From Nitrospinales bacterium (GTDB taxonomy: Bacteria; Nitrospinota; Nitrospinia; Nitrospinales; VA-1), in contig JAKUOQ010000010.1 of the NCBI GenBank assembly GCA_022450865.1, forward strand, positions 1 through 33,470: DNA of 33,470 nt, read 5' to 3'. The translations under genes were made by a program, and so were the position numbers. Every line of letters begins with the position of its first letter. The first letter of the stretch is position 1. The notes under the pieces are model-generated. The model made no database searches, was not told where the DNA came from, and saw only the letters and a program-made list of their open reading frames with translations. This document shows, one piece after another, positions 1 to 7,443 of the stretch.

Positions 1-26
1 CAATAATTGTGGAAAAAATAAGCCAT
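1..26 (-). CDS. start of a gene leaving the window (partial)
   Basis: On the minus strand an ATG at 26..24 is preceded by AAGGGG with a 7-base gap, which is a convincing ribosome binding site. Only eight codons are inside the window (MAYFFHNY, then a codon starting TG). No function can be assigned from this. It would make the following AT-rich stretch the upstream region of this gene. Confidence 0.4.
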
Positions 27-610
27 ATGATTACCCCTTAGGAACTCCTTGTCCTACAAGAAAATCCCGCAGTATCTATTTACACAGGCTTTATTAAAAC
101 CTTTTAACCCATACATGGGCTCAAAATGTTATTTATAGCCGGAAAACTTTATAATTAGGTTAAGAAATTTATTTCCCTCTTTGTATAAAAGGGAATAGCT
201 TGCGTCAAAATTCCGACAATCTTCGAGAGCCTTTATAGTTAGGTGATAGAGCAATATTTTAATATTGGTTGATGAACAATGGTTTTGACACTTATTTTTA
301 GGGTTATTTTTGATTTTTTGACTGACAAAAATTTGATAGTTAAATGCCTCCCTAGCTTTCAACCTGGCTAGTGCGTATAAAAAAAATATAAATATGTGAA
401 AAACTGTTTTATTTTGAAGGAGGTGTCAAAAAAAATATTAGGATTGGCATTGGTTTTTATAAGATATTGAAATATATTGAGTTATGATATTTTTAAGGTG
501 ATTATTTTTTCCCATGCTTGATTATCAAAATTAAACAGTCGACACTGGATAATTTTTACTAACAAGTTATTCACAATATAAAATTGGCTTAAAGCTTGTA
601 ATTATGTGTT
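27..610. other. long AT-rich intergenic region
   Basis: No convincing gene is present. It contains a small hairpin CTTGT-CCT-ACAAG near 48-60, an imperfect hairpin TTCCCT...AGGGAA near 170-195, and a strong Shine-Dalgarno-like GGAGG at 419-423 with no normal start codon after it. The 77-residue minus-strand ORF here begins with TTG, is AT-driven in composition and resembles nothing I know. The stretch probably holds the promoter and leader of the gene that starts at 26 on the minus strand. Confidence 0.5.
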
Positions 611-1528
611 TTATTTCTGGGATTGAAGAAAGCTTTCCATGTCAAAAGGCAGGTTGGCAGAAAAAGAAAGTTGCGTTCCAGAAAAAGGGTGATTCAATTC
701 AAGATAGCGAGCGTGAAGAGCCTGTCTTTCCATTTTCAGGGTTCCGGAATTTGGATTTTTTCCACCATATAACTTGTCACCAATGACCGGATGATGAATA
801 GATGCTAGGTGAACTCGAATCTGATGGGTTCTTCCTGTTTCGGGGTATAGCTTTATATAGGTCCAGTTTTTACCTCTTTGCAGCACCTCATAATGAGTGC
901 AGGCTGGACGTCCGTATTCAGGACGAGTATCCATCTTTTTGCGCTGCGTCTGGTGTCTGCCAACTGGAGAATTGATGGTGCCATTTTCTTTTTTCACGTT
1001 GCCTTTTACAAAGGCTAGGTATTCTTTTTTTATTTCGCGTTTTTTAAATTGTGCTGCGAGATTTTTATGCGCAGCTTCTGTTTTGGCGATTAAGACCAGT
1101 CCAGATGTCTCTTTATCCAAGCGGTGAACAATTCCTGGTCGTTCAACACCGCCAATTCCAGATAGATCCTTGCAGTGATGGAGGAGAGCATTGACTAAGG
1201 TTCCTCTGGAATGGCCCGGTGCTGGATGTACTACCATTCCAGCAGGTTTGTTCACTGCTAGCATATGTTCGTCTTCAAAAATAATATCTAAAGGAATATT
1301 TTCAGGTGCGGTGTCCAACTTCTCAAGAGGAGGAATATGAAACTCAATTTTCTCTTTGACCCGAACTTTATAACCTGCGGGGCGCGACCTTTCATTGACC
1401 GTCACCCGTTTTTCATCGATCAACTTTTTAAGCCGCGAGCGACTGATCTCCGGCAGGTTTTCAGATAGAAAAACATCAAGACGTTTTTTGCTCGAAGCTT
1501 CGTCTACCTCAAATTGATAATGTTGCAT
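611..1528 (-). CDS. rluD: RluA/RluD-family 23S rRNA pseudouridine synthase
   Basis: This enzyme isomerises uridines to pseudouridine in large-subunit rRNA; the E. coli RluD sites are in helix 69. The 305-residue protein opens with an S4 RNA-binding domain (about residues 13-70, 'KRLDVFLSENLPEISRSRLKK'-like). The RluA-type catalytic domain follows, with the signature HRLDKETSGL containing the catalytic aspartate, and then 'GRTHQIRVHL' near the end. Length matches RluD. The ATG start at 1528 has only a weak AGAG ribosome site. It lies about 100 bases downstream of moaB on the same strand and could share a transcript. The RluD assignment over other RluA-family members rests on the S4 domain and length; the exact target uridines are inferred. 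Confidence 0.93.
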   Translation of the reverse strand: MQHYQFEVDEASSKKRLDVFLSENLPEISRSRLKKLIDEKRVTVNERSRPAGYKVRVKEKIEFHIPPLEKLDTAPENIPLDIIFEDEHMLAVNKPAGMVVHPAPGHSRGTLVNALLHHCKDLSGIGGVERPGIVHRLDKETSGLVLIAKTEAAHKNLAAQFKKREIKKEYLAFVKGNVKKENGTINSPVGRHQTQRKKMDTRPEYGRPACTHYEVLQRGKNWTYIKLYPETGRTHQIRVHLASIHHPVIGDKLYGGKNPNSGTLKMERQALHARYLELNHPFSGTQLSFSANLPFDMESFLQSQK

Positions 1529-1636
1529 GGTTTGCTTATCTCTTGCCTACAAAACTCTTTGTATTCGCAATCTAGTAGCACAACGATAACTGTTCGCATA
1601 AAATGCTTTTAACCCATTAACAGGAAAGGCCTGCCG

Positions 1637-2146
1637 CTATTCTAGAAGGCGAGGCATCAGCTCTACCAGATTGCAGGGCTTGTGCGTGCTATCAAATTGA
1701 TGGACCAGTATCTGATCCCAGCCATCTTTACAGGCACCTGTGGAGCCCGGCAAGGCGAAAAGGAAAGTGCCATTTGTAACGCCGCCGGTGCAGCGTGATT
1801 GCATGGTGGAAGTCTTTATGTTTTGGTAACTCAGCATCCGAAACAATTCACCAAACCCGGGAATGGATTTGTCATACAATTCTTCAAAGGCTTCCGGGGT
1901 AATATCGCGGCCAGTGACACCGGTTCCTCCAGTGGCGATCACAACGTCTACTTCTGAGCTGGCGATCCATTTTTTCAATTGCCCCTGAATCAAATCTTTT
2001 TCATCCTTGATAATCTTTTTTTCTGCCAGATGATGTCCGGCACCTTTAATTCGATCGACCAGAAACTGACCCGATTTATCATCTGCTTCCGTCCTCGTGT
2101 CAGACACGGTTAGCACAGCAATATTCACACATTTTTTTTCAATCAC
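1637..2146 (-). CDS. moaB: molybdenum cofactor biosynthesis protein MoaB
   Basis: MoaB/Mog-family proteins bind molybdopterin and, where active, adenylate it before molybdenum insertion. The 169-residue length matches E. coli MoaB (about 170). Visible family motifs are 'TVSDTRT' near the N-terminus, the pterin-binding '[16 protein letters not shown]' loop (about residues 91-106) and '[15 protein letters not shown]' near residue 130-144. The start is GTG at 2146, supported by AGGAG eight bases upstream. It is divergent from a pteridine-reductase-like gene, so two pterin-related genes share a 127-base intergenic region. In E. coli MoaB itself is dispensable beside MogA; no second homologue is seen here, so this copy may be the functional adenylyltransferase, which is an inference. 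Confidence 0.93.
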   Translation of the reverse strand: MIEKKCVNIAVLTVSDTRTEADDKSGQFLVDRIKGAGHHLAEKKIIKDEKDLIQGQLKKWIASSEVDVVIATGGTGVTGRDITPEAFEELYDKSIPGFGELFRMLSYQNIKTSTMQSRCTGGVTNGTFLFALPGSTGACKDGWDQILVHQFDSTHKPCNLVELMPRLLE

Positions 2147-2225
2147 AACCTGAGCTCCTGTTTACAAAATTACCTGCAAATCCGTTCGAATAATGCTTTG
2201 AATTTAGGTGGATTTAATAAGAAAT

Positions 2226-2244
2226 TTGAAGTTAAATGCTTCAA
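2226..2244 (+). promoter_or_regulatory. inverted repeat upstream of the pteridine-reductase gene
   Basis: TTGAAG, a 7-base spacer and CTTCAA form a perfect 6-base inverted repeat about 30 bases upstream of the start at 2274, in the divergent moaB/folM-like intergenic region. It could be an operator; its significance is not established. Confidence 0.25.
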
Positions 2245-2273
2245 GTATACCATAAGCCAAACAGGGAGCAAAA

Positions 2274-2984
2274 ATGCCTACAGCAATCATAACAGGAGGC
2301 GCCGTTCGCATTGGCAGAGTCATGGCTCTGCATCTAGCAGACAAAGGATTCAATATTGCCTTGCATTATCATAAGTCGAATCCGTCAGCAGTGATTGAAG
2401 AAATAAAGTCATATGGTGTGCATTGCCAAAGTTATTCATGTGATTTTTCTAATCTAATCCAAGCAGAACAATTTATCGCAAGGGTACTTGCCGATTTTGA
2501 TGATGTGGAGTTGCTCATTAATTCAGCGGCAAACTTTATCCAAGAAAACCTGGAAGAAACCCAACGGGATACTTTGATTGATACTCTGCATTTAAATCTA
2601 ATGTCTCCTTATCTGTTAATGCGTGACTATAAGCGAACCATTAATAAAGGTATGGTCGTCAATATTATCGATGAACGAGTGCGGAAGCATATTTCCACTT
2701 TTGGGGCTTACTCCGTTAGTAAAGTTGGATTAAAATATTTAACTGAACTGGCTGCAGTAGAATGGGGAGAAACTGTTCGCGTAAATGGCATCGCGCCAGG
2801 ACTTATTCTGCCGCCTCAAGGAAAGGCACCCGACTATTTAGAGAAAGCCGCTAGAAAAGTGCCTACTCGTACTTACGGAAAAACAGAAAACCTGCTCCAG
2901 GCTTTAGACTATTTAATAGAAAATCAATTCGTTAATGGGGACACGCTTTTTGTGGATGGTGCTGAAAGTTGGCAGCATTTATAA
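2274..2984 (+). CDS. folM: FolM/PTR1-like pteridine reductase (SDR family)
   Basis: This is an NAD(P)H-dependent short-chain dehydrogenase of 236 residues. The nucleotide loop is TGGAVRIG, with the arginine in place of the usual glycine that marks pteridine reductases such as PTR1 and FolM. The catalytic tyrosine/lysine appear as YSVSK (about residues 146-150). An aspartate lies exactly 13 residues before the tyrosine ('NIIDER'), where ordinary SDRs carry serine; this D-x12-Y spacing is that of PTR1. Such enzymes reduce dihydromonapterin, dihydrobiopterin or dihydrofolate. The start is ATG with GGGAG six bases upstream. Divergence from moaB supports a pterin role. The exact substrate (monapterin versus folate) cannot be told from sequence. 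Confidence 0.8.
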   Translation: MPTAIITGGAVRIGRVMALHLADKGFNIALHYHKSNPSAVIEEIKSYGVHCQSYSCDFSNLIQAEQFIARVLADFDDVELLINSAANFIQENLEETQRDTLIDTLHLNLMSPYLLMRDYKRTINKGMVVNIIDERVRKHISTFGAYSVSKVGLKYLTELAAVEWGETVRVNGIAPGLILPPQGKAPDYLEKAARKVPTRTYGKTENLLQALDYLIENQFVNGDTLFVDGAESWQHL

Positions 2985-3064
2985 TTTTGTTTCTTTGGAA
3001 AAATAAAAACTGATACTCTTGATACATAAGTTGCGTTTCCCATTTCAATACTAAGGAGATCCAA

Positions 3065-3421
3065 ATGAAAAAAATGTTTACTATGATTTTATTGACCCAG
3101 ATGGGAATGTTGCTGTTGTTTGTTTCGACTGCTCTCGCACATGACGGTGCGCATGAGGGTGAACAGGGTGATCATGGTATATATGAAGAAGGTAGTGGTG
3201 GTTCGGCGATGGAAATGGATCATCAATCCCGTGCTATGGGACACGAATATAAAGAAGAAGGTAGCAGTGGTATGAAAGATGATCATTCAAACATGAAGGG
3301 TGAACACTTGGGAATGGAACACTCTAAAGAATACTACGAAAAGAAGTACGGCAAATACGAGCACAAAAAAGATTATGTGAAAAAAGAAGGCAGTACAATG
3401 AAAGACGAGGCTATGAAATAA
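3065..3421 (+). CDS. exported His/Met/Glu-rich small protein, possible metal binder
   Basis: No family is recognised. The 118-residue product starts with a clear Sec signal peptide: MKKM, a hydrophobic core of about 18 residues and cleavage after 'STALA'. The mature part is very polar and rich in histidine, methionine, glutamate, glycine and lysine. The pattern 'EEGS' recurs with MKDDH/MEMDH-type segments, and histidines and methionines alternate (for example 'AHDGAHEGEQGDHG'). Such composition is common in periplasmic copper- or nickel-binding proteins, but there is no fixed motif to prove it. AAGGAG lies seven bases before the ATG. The reading frame appears to have been cut short: the adjacent frame continues the same composition after the stop (see next entry). 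Confidence 0.7.
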   Translation: MKKMFTMILLTQMGMLLLFVSTALAHDGAHEGEQGDHGIYEEGSGGSAMEMDHQSRAMGHEYKEEGSSGMKDDHSNMKGEHLGMEHSKEYYEKKYGKYEHKKDYVKKEGSTMKDEAMK

Positions 3422-3471
3422 AAGAAGCGCAACACCAACACATGGAAGAAGGTAGTAAAACTTACCAGTGA
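3421..3471 (+). pseudogene. out-of-frame continuation of the His/Met-rich protein
   Basis: Immediately after the TAA at 3419-3421, the frame shifted by two bases (equivalently minus one) reads KEAQHQHMEEGSKTYQ and then TGA at 3469-3471. It repeats the 'EEGS' unit and the His/Met/Glu composition of the preceding gene, and the GAAGAAGGTAGT DNA repeat also recurs. A single-base loss or two-base gain near 3416-3421 would explain it. Sequencing or assembly error in the A-rich run (ATGAAATAAAAG) is an alternative. Confidence 0.45.
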
Positions 3472-3541
3472 ATTATAGTGGATAGCAGGACCCACCAAGC
3501 TGGTTTGATAAAAGGATGGTGCGCTCTATTCTCGTATTTGG

Positions 3542-4237
3542 TTAATCAGATTTTGTGTATTCAATCGGATCTTTAAGCCCAGCTTCCTTGAATCCTTTCA
3601 AGCGCAGTTGGCAACTATCACAGCTACCGCAACTACTACCGTTTTCTTTAGGATTATAACAACTGTGGGTAAGTGAATAATCCAGACCCAAATTTACTCC
3701 TTTAAGTATAATCTCTGCTTTTGTAAGTTGGATTAATGGAGTGTGTATTTTTAATTTTTCTTTTTGCTCCACTCCCACTTTGGTTGCGAGATTGGCTAGA
3801 GTTTCAAATGCAGCTATGAACTCGGGGCGACAATCTGGATAACCACTGTAGTCTATGGCGTTGACTCCCAGAAAAATGTTCTGTGCTGTTTTCACTTCTG
3901 CGTATGCCAGACAAAAAGAAAGAAAAATAGTATTGCGAGCAGGAACGTAGGTTATGGGAATTTCTTTGCTCATTTCTTCTTCATCGCGATTCATAGGGAC
4001 ATCGATGGAGTCAGTTAGTGCTGATCCACCAAATTGTCGCAGGTCAATGGTCATGATCTGGTGATCGGCGACGGCTAATTTTTTTGCAATTTCTTTGGCT
4101 TTTTTCAATTCCACCCGTTGTCGTTGTCCGTAATCGAAACTGAGGGCATAGACCTCAAAACCCTGATTTTTTGCAATTGCTAGTGTTGTTGCGGAATCCA
4201 AACCACCGCTTAATAGCACTACTGCTTTGTTTTTCAT
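3542..4237 (-). CDS. queC: 7-cyano-7-deazaguanine synthase QueC
   Basis: QueC converts 7-carboxy-7-deazaguanine to preQ0 with ATP and ammonia, in the queuosine tRNA-modification pathway. The 231-residue protein has the PP-loop SGGLDSATT at residues 10-18. Near the C-terminus is the zinc-binding cysteine set '[18 protein letters not shown]', with the family spacing. Length matches the family. The start is ATG at 4237, with no obvious Shine-Dalgarno. The 127-base region shared with the divergent ffh gene shows no recognisable preQ1 riboswitch. Other queuosine genes are not in the window. Confidence 0.96.
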   Translation of the reverse strand: MKNKAVVLLSGGLDSATTLAIAKNQGFEVYALSFDYGQRQRVELKKAKEIAKKLAVADHQIMTIDLRQFGGSALTDSIDVPMNRDEEEMSKEIPITYVPARNTIFLSFCLAYAEVKTAQNIFLGVNAIDYSGYPDCRPEFIAAFETLANLATKVGVEQKEKLKIHTPLIQLTKAEIILKGVNLGLDYSLTHSCYNPKENGSSCGSCDSCQLRLKGFKEAGLKDPIEYTKSD

Positions 4238-4364
4238 AGTTTAAGACCCATTGCAGGATAAATACATATTATATATTGCCTGTTTCTAGGGGTTATTATA
4301 TACTAACTTATTTAAAATCAGACCGAACATTCCCCCTGAATTTTTAAGGGTTTATACAGTTTTC

Positions 4365-5702
4365 ATGTTTGAAAATTTATCGGATCGTCTTGAACGAATC
4401 TACAAAAATTTAAAAGGTCGAGGGATATTAAAAGAGGCCGATGTCGATGAAGCACTACGGGAAATTCGTGTTGCATTGATAGAAGCTGATGTCAGCCTGA
4501 CAGTGATCAAAGATTTTCTTGCGCTAGTTCGCGAAAAAGCGGTCGGCCAGGAAGTTTTGAAGAGTCTGACTCCGGGGCATCAGATGGTTAAAATTGTTAA
4601 TGACGAGTTAACGGTTTTAATAGGTGATGAATTCACAGATATACAGTTTGCCTCCAAACCCCCGACCATAATTTTAATGGCCGGTTTGCAAGGATCGGGT
4701 AAAACCACGACGGTGGGCAAACTAGCGAAACGCTTTAAAGAAAAAGGTAAAAGCTGTCTTCTGGTTCCTGCCGATGTGTATCGTCCAGCTGCGATTGAGC
4801 AATTGCATGTTCTAGGTCGAGATCTGGATGTTGCTGTTTATGAAGGCGGCGAAGAACTAGACCCGATTACCATTTGTAAAAAAGCTTTGGATGACGCAAC
4901 AGATAAAATGAGTCAGGTAGTCATCATCGACACTGCAGGTCGCCAACAGGTTGATGAAGATTTGATGGATGAGCTCAAGCGCATTAAGGAAACAGTTCAA
5001 CCACATGAAGTGTTATTTGTTGCTGATGCGATGATGGGCCAGCAGTCCGCAGAAATTGCAAAAACTTTCAACGATGCCATTGGTATCGATGGCGTTGTTT
5101 TAACGAAGATGGATGGTGATGCCCGTGGTGGTGCAGCACTCTCCATTAAGTCTATTACCGGTAAACCCATTCGCTTTATAGGTATGGGAGAAAAGTTGGA
5201 TGCCCTTGAACCTTTTCATCCCGACAGGATAGTTTCGCGCATCCTTGGGATGGGCGATGTTATGTCGCTGGTCGAAAAGGCAGAAGAAAATTTTGAAAGA
5301 GAAGAACAAGAAGAACTGCAAAAGAAGTTTAAGACTAACGCTTTTACTCTTGAAGATTTTCGCGATCAGTTGAAGCAAATTCAGAAAATGGGTTCCATGG
5401 AACAGTTATTGGGAATGATACCGGGTGCTGGAAAATTGAAAGGTCTTAAGGTTGACAATAAAGCTTTTGTGCAAATCGAAGCGATAATTAATTCGATGAC
5501 GCTCAAAGAAAGAGTAAAACATAATATTATAAACGCAAGTCGCAAGCGCAGAATTGCCCAAGGGAGCGGAACTCGCGTGAATGATATTAATAAATTGTTA
5601 AAACAGTTTGCGCAAATGCAAAAGATGATGAAAAAGGTTTCACGAGGTGGTGGACTCAATTTCGGAAGCCTGATGGGCGGCGGCGGATTCATGGGCCGTT
5701 AA
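4365..5702 (+). CDS. ffh: signal recognition particle GTPase Ffh (SRP54)
   Basis: Ffh binds signal peptides on translating ribosomes together with SRP RNA and docks with FtsY at the inner membrane. The 445-residue protein shows the N-domain helical bundle (residues 1-90). The GTPase domain carries GLQGSGKTT (107-115), 'DTAGRQQVDEDL' and 'TKMDGDARGG'. The M-domain, from about residue 300, is methionine-rich ('KMGSMEQLLGMIPG', 'FAQMQKMMKK') and ends in a glycine-rich tail. The SRP RNA gene was not found here. It is the first gene of a plus-strand block leading into rpsP-rimM-trmD-rplS, a common bacterial order. Confidence 0.98.
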   Translation: MFENLSDRLERIYKNLKGRGILKEADVDEALREIRVALIEADVSLTVIKDFLALVREKAVGQEVLKSLTPGHQMVKIVNDELTVLIGDEFTDIQFASKPPTIILMAGLQGSGKTTTVGKLAKRFKEKGKSCLLVPADVYRPAAIEQLHVLGRDLDVAVYEGGEELDPITICKKALDDATDKMSQVVIIDTAGRQQVDEDLMDELKRIKETVQPHEVLFVADAMMGQQSAEIAKTFNDAIGIDGVVLTKMDGDARGGAALSIKSITGKPIRFIGMGEKLDALEPFHPDRIVSRILGMGDVMSLVEKAEENFEREEQEELQKKFKTNAFTLEDFRDQLKQIQKMGSMEQLLGMIPGAGKLKGLKVDNKAFVQIEAIINSMTLKERVKHNIINASRKRRIAQGSGTRVNDINKLLKQFAQMQKMMKKVSRGGGLNFGSLMGGGGFMGR

Positions 5703-5703
5703 T

Positions 5704-5746
5704 AAAGACTTAGTTTTTTAGATTGAGTGTAATTTTATGAGTCTTT
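5704..5746 (+). promoter_or_regulatory. possible stem-loop between ffh and rpsP
   Basis: AAAGACTTA (5704-5712) can pair with TGAGTCTTT (5738-5746), giving nine pairs including one G-U around a 25-base AT-rich loop. It is followed by CCTTTTTTGGG, so it could act as a weak terminator or attenuator ahead of rpsP. The stem is AT-rich and unproven. Confidence 0.3.
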
Positions 5747-5785
5747 CCTTTTTTGGGAAGGCTGAATTTCAAGAAGGAGAAAACA

Positions 5786-6031
5786 TTGGCAGTAGTAATT
5801 AGATTAACTCGACGAGGAGCAAAAAAGAAACCTTTCTACCGAATTGTTGCAGCCGATTCTAGGATGCCGAGAGATGGTAGATTTCTCGAGATCCTGGGAA
5901 CATACGACCCTATGCTAAAAGAAAATGGTTGTAAGGTGGATGCGGAAAAGGCAGTTGAATGGATTAAGAAAGGTGCAAAACCTAGTAAAACAGTGGGCTC
6001 CCTTTTCAAAAAAGTCGGGGTCGGTGCATAG
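5786..6031 (+). CDS. rpsP: 30S ribosomal protein S16
   Basis: S16 is a small-subunit assembly protein. The start chosen is TTG at 5786, not the upstream ATG of the ORF track. TTG is preceded by AAGGAG at the right distance and gives the canonical N-terminus (M)[20 protein letters not shown]. The resulting 81 residues match the family length. Conserved '[20 protein letters not shown]' follows. Its stop overlaps the probable GTG start of khpA, suggesting coupled translation. Confidence 0.96.
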   Translation: MAVVIRLTRRGAKKKPFYRIVAADSRMPRDGRFLEILGTYDPMLKENGCKVDAEKAVEWIKKGAKPSKTVGSLFKKVGVGA

Positions 6032-6245
6032 TCTTTGTATCACTTCGCCGATCGATAAATCCGATGAAGTGAAAGTGGTGGAAAGAAAAGACAGTAAAAC
6101 TAAGGTCCTGCGGCTGAGGGTGGCTGAAGAAGATCTTGGCAAAGTGATAGATAAGCAGGGGGAAAAAGCCCACTCCATTCGTACTATTTTAAATGCAACT
6201 GCGACCAAGTTAAAACAAACTGGCGTGCTTGAAATTATTGGGTGA
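6024..6245 (+). CDS. khpA: KhpA-like KH-domain RNA-binding protein
   Basis: KhpA is a small single-KH protein encoded between rpsP and rimM in many bacteria; with KhpB it binds RNA and affects cell division and mRNA regulation. The GTG at 6024, overlapping the rpsP stop, gives 73 residues, close to the usual 75-80, and aligns '[10 protein letters not shown]' with the family N-terminus. The ORF-track start lies inside rpsP and is too long. The core reads '[16 protein letters not shown]', then 'SIRTILNA'. The RNA-contacting GXXG loop, normally GKQG or GKRG, reads DKQG: codon GAT replaces the first glycine. The fold looks intact, so binding may be altered. rimM begins one base after its stop. 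Confidence 0.88.
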   Translation: MHSLCITSPIDKSDEVKVVERKDSKTKVLRLRVAEEDLGKVIDKQGEKAHSIRTILNATATKLKQTGVLEIIG

Positions 6246-6246
6246 C

Positions 6247-6750
6247 ATGGATTGGATTCCGGTAGGGAGAATAACTCGATCTCATGGTTTGAAAGGGGAG
6301 TTAAAATTTTTCCCCTCCAACAGAGATGATGTCATATTGCAAAGAGCACAACGGGTTCGTTTGGGAGAAACTCAATTAAAGATTGAGTCGGTTCGTGGTG
6401 CCAAATCTCCTTTTATTATTAAGTTCGATGGAATCAATAGCATCGAGGCTACAAAAAATTTAACGGGTCAGGAACTCCGGGTTGCGAGAGAAGATTTCGA
6501 ACCGCTACCTGAGGGTGAGTATTACCACTTCGAAATAGAGGGATTAAAAGCATATGATGATACCGGAAAATATTACGGTATTGTCGAAGTTGTAATAGCA
6601 ACTGGAAGTAACGATGTCTTTGCTGTTCGAGGTGAAGGTAAAGAATGGTTAATCCCGATGATCGACTCGGTGGTGCAAACCATCGACCTCGAAAAGGGCA
6701 AGCTTATATTTCATTGTGTTGAGGGATTGTTTGAAGACACTCCGGTTTGA
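6247..6750 (+). CDS. rimM: ribosome maturation factor RimM
   Basis: RimM binds S19 and assists maturation of the 30S head. The ATG at 6247, one base after the khpA stop, gives (M)DWIPVGRITRSHGLKGEL, the standard N-terminus; the TTG start in the ORF track would lie inside khpA. The 167-residue protein has the RimM N-terminal barrel (to about residue 85) and a C-terminal PRC-barrel ('YYHFEIEGLKAYDD', 'EWLIPMIDSVV'). Its 3' end overlaps the start of trmD by about 20 bases. Confidence 0.96.
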   Translation: MDWIPVGRITRSHGLKGELKFFPSNRDDVILQRAQRVRLGETQLKIESVRGAKSPFIIKFDGINSIEATKNLTGQELRVAREDFEPLPEGEYYHFEIEGLKAYDDTGKYYGIVEVVIATGSNDVFAVRGEGKEWLIPMIDSVVQTIDLEKGKLIFHCVEGLFEDTPV

Positions 6751-7432
6751 CATTGTTAGTATTTTCCCGGGGATGTTTGAATCCCCCTTTGGCGATAGCA
6801 TTATTGAACGTGCGCGCGATAAGGGATTGCTGGATATACGGATTCACGACCTGCGCGATTATACTTTGAACAAGCATCGTAAGGTGGATGACACGCCCTT
6901 CGGTGGTGGCGTGGGTATGGTAATGAATGTTGAGCCTATTGCCAGAGCCTTGGAGGCTATAAAGAAAGAAGTACCAAAAGCTAAGACGATTTTGCTTTCA
7001 CCGGGTGGCAGTCCTTTTGACCAAGAAAAGGCGAGTGAACTTTCTTTTCAGGAAAGTTTAATCCTGATTTGTGGTCGCTATGAAGGGATAGATGAACGGA
7101 TTCGACTACACTTTGCGGATGAAGAAATTTCTATTGGCGATTATATTTTGACAGGCGGAGAAATTCCAGCGATGGTTTTGGTTGAAGCTGTGTCCCGTTT
7201 AATACCGGGCATTTTGGGTGATTCCGAATCTATCGTTGAAGAGTCATTCTCAGATGGGATGCTGGAATATCCGCAGTACACTAGACCAAGAGACTATAAG
7301 GGATTTAAGGTTCCAGATGTTCTGGTTTCCGGTGATCCTAAAAAAATTCGTGCTTGGCAGAAAACGGAAGCATTAAAAAAAACAGAAAGTGTTCGCCCTG
7401 ATCTTTTTGAAAAAAATAAACGGTCGAATTAG
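6731..7432 (+). CDS. trmD: tRNA (guanine-N1)-methyltransferase TrmD
   Basis: TrmD makes m1G37 in tRNAs next to the anticodon, preventing frameshifting. The TTG at 6731 is preceded by GAGGG five bases away and gives (M)KTLRFDIVSIFPGMF, matching the family start; the ORF-track GTG at 6716 would add five residues. At 233 residues it has the SPOUT trefoil-knot motifs 'LILICGRYEGIDERI' and 'SIGDYILTGGEIPA', plus 'KHRKVDDTPFGGGVGMV' near the N-terminus. It overlaps the rimM end. A second, different SPOUT gene follows 11 bases downstream. Confidence 0.97.
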   Translation: MKTLRFDIVSIFPGMFESPFGDSIIERARDKGLLDIRIHDLRDYTLNKHRKVDDTPFGGGVGMVMNVEPIARALEAIKKEVPKAKTILLSPGGSPFDQEKASELSFQESLILICGRYEGIDERIRLHFADEEISIGDYILTGGEIPAMVLVEAVSRLIPGILGDSESIVEESFSDGMLEYPQYTRPRDYKGFKVPDVLVSGDPKKIRAWQKTEALKKTESVRPDLFEKNKRSN

Positions 7433-7443
7433 AAAATAAAATT

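Noticed and set aside
129-362. 77-residue minus-strand ORF in the left intergenic region
   Set aside because: TTG start, no properly spaced ribosome site, AT-driven composition and no recognisable features.
604-1127. Plus-strand ORFs opposite rluD
   Set aside because: They are antisense shadows of the well-supported pseudouridine synthase.
4238-4364. Possible preQ1 riboswitch before queC
   Set aside because: The leader lacks the preQ1 aptamer pattern; only short AT-rich stems are present.
5381-5692. 103-residue minus-strand ORF within ffh
   Set aside because: Antisense shadow of the Met/Gly-rich M-domain; proline-rich composition comes from the complement of glycine codons.
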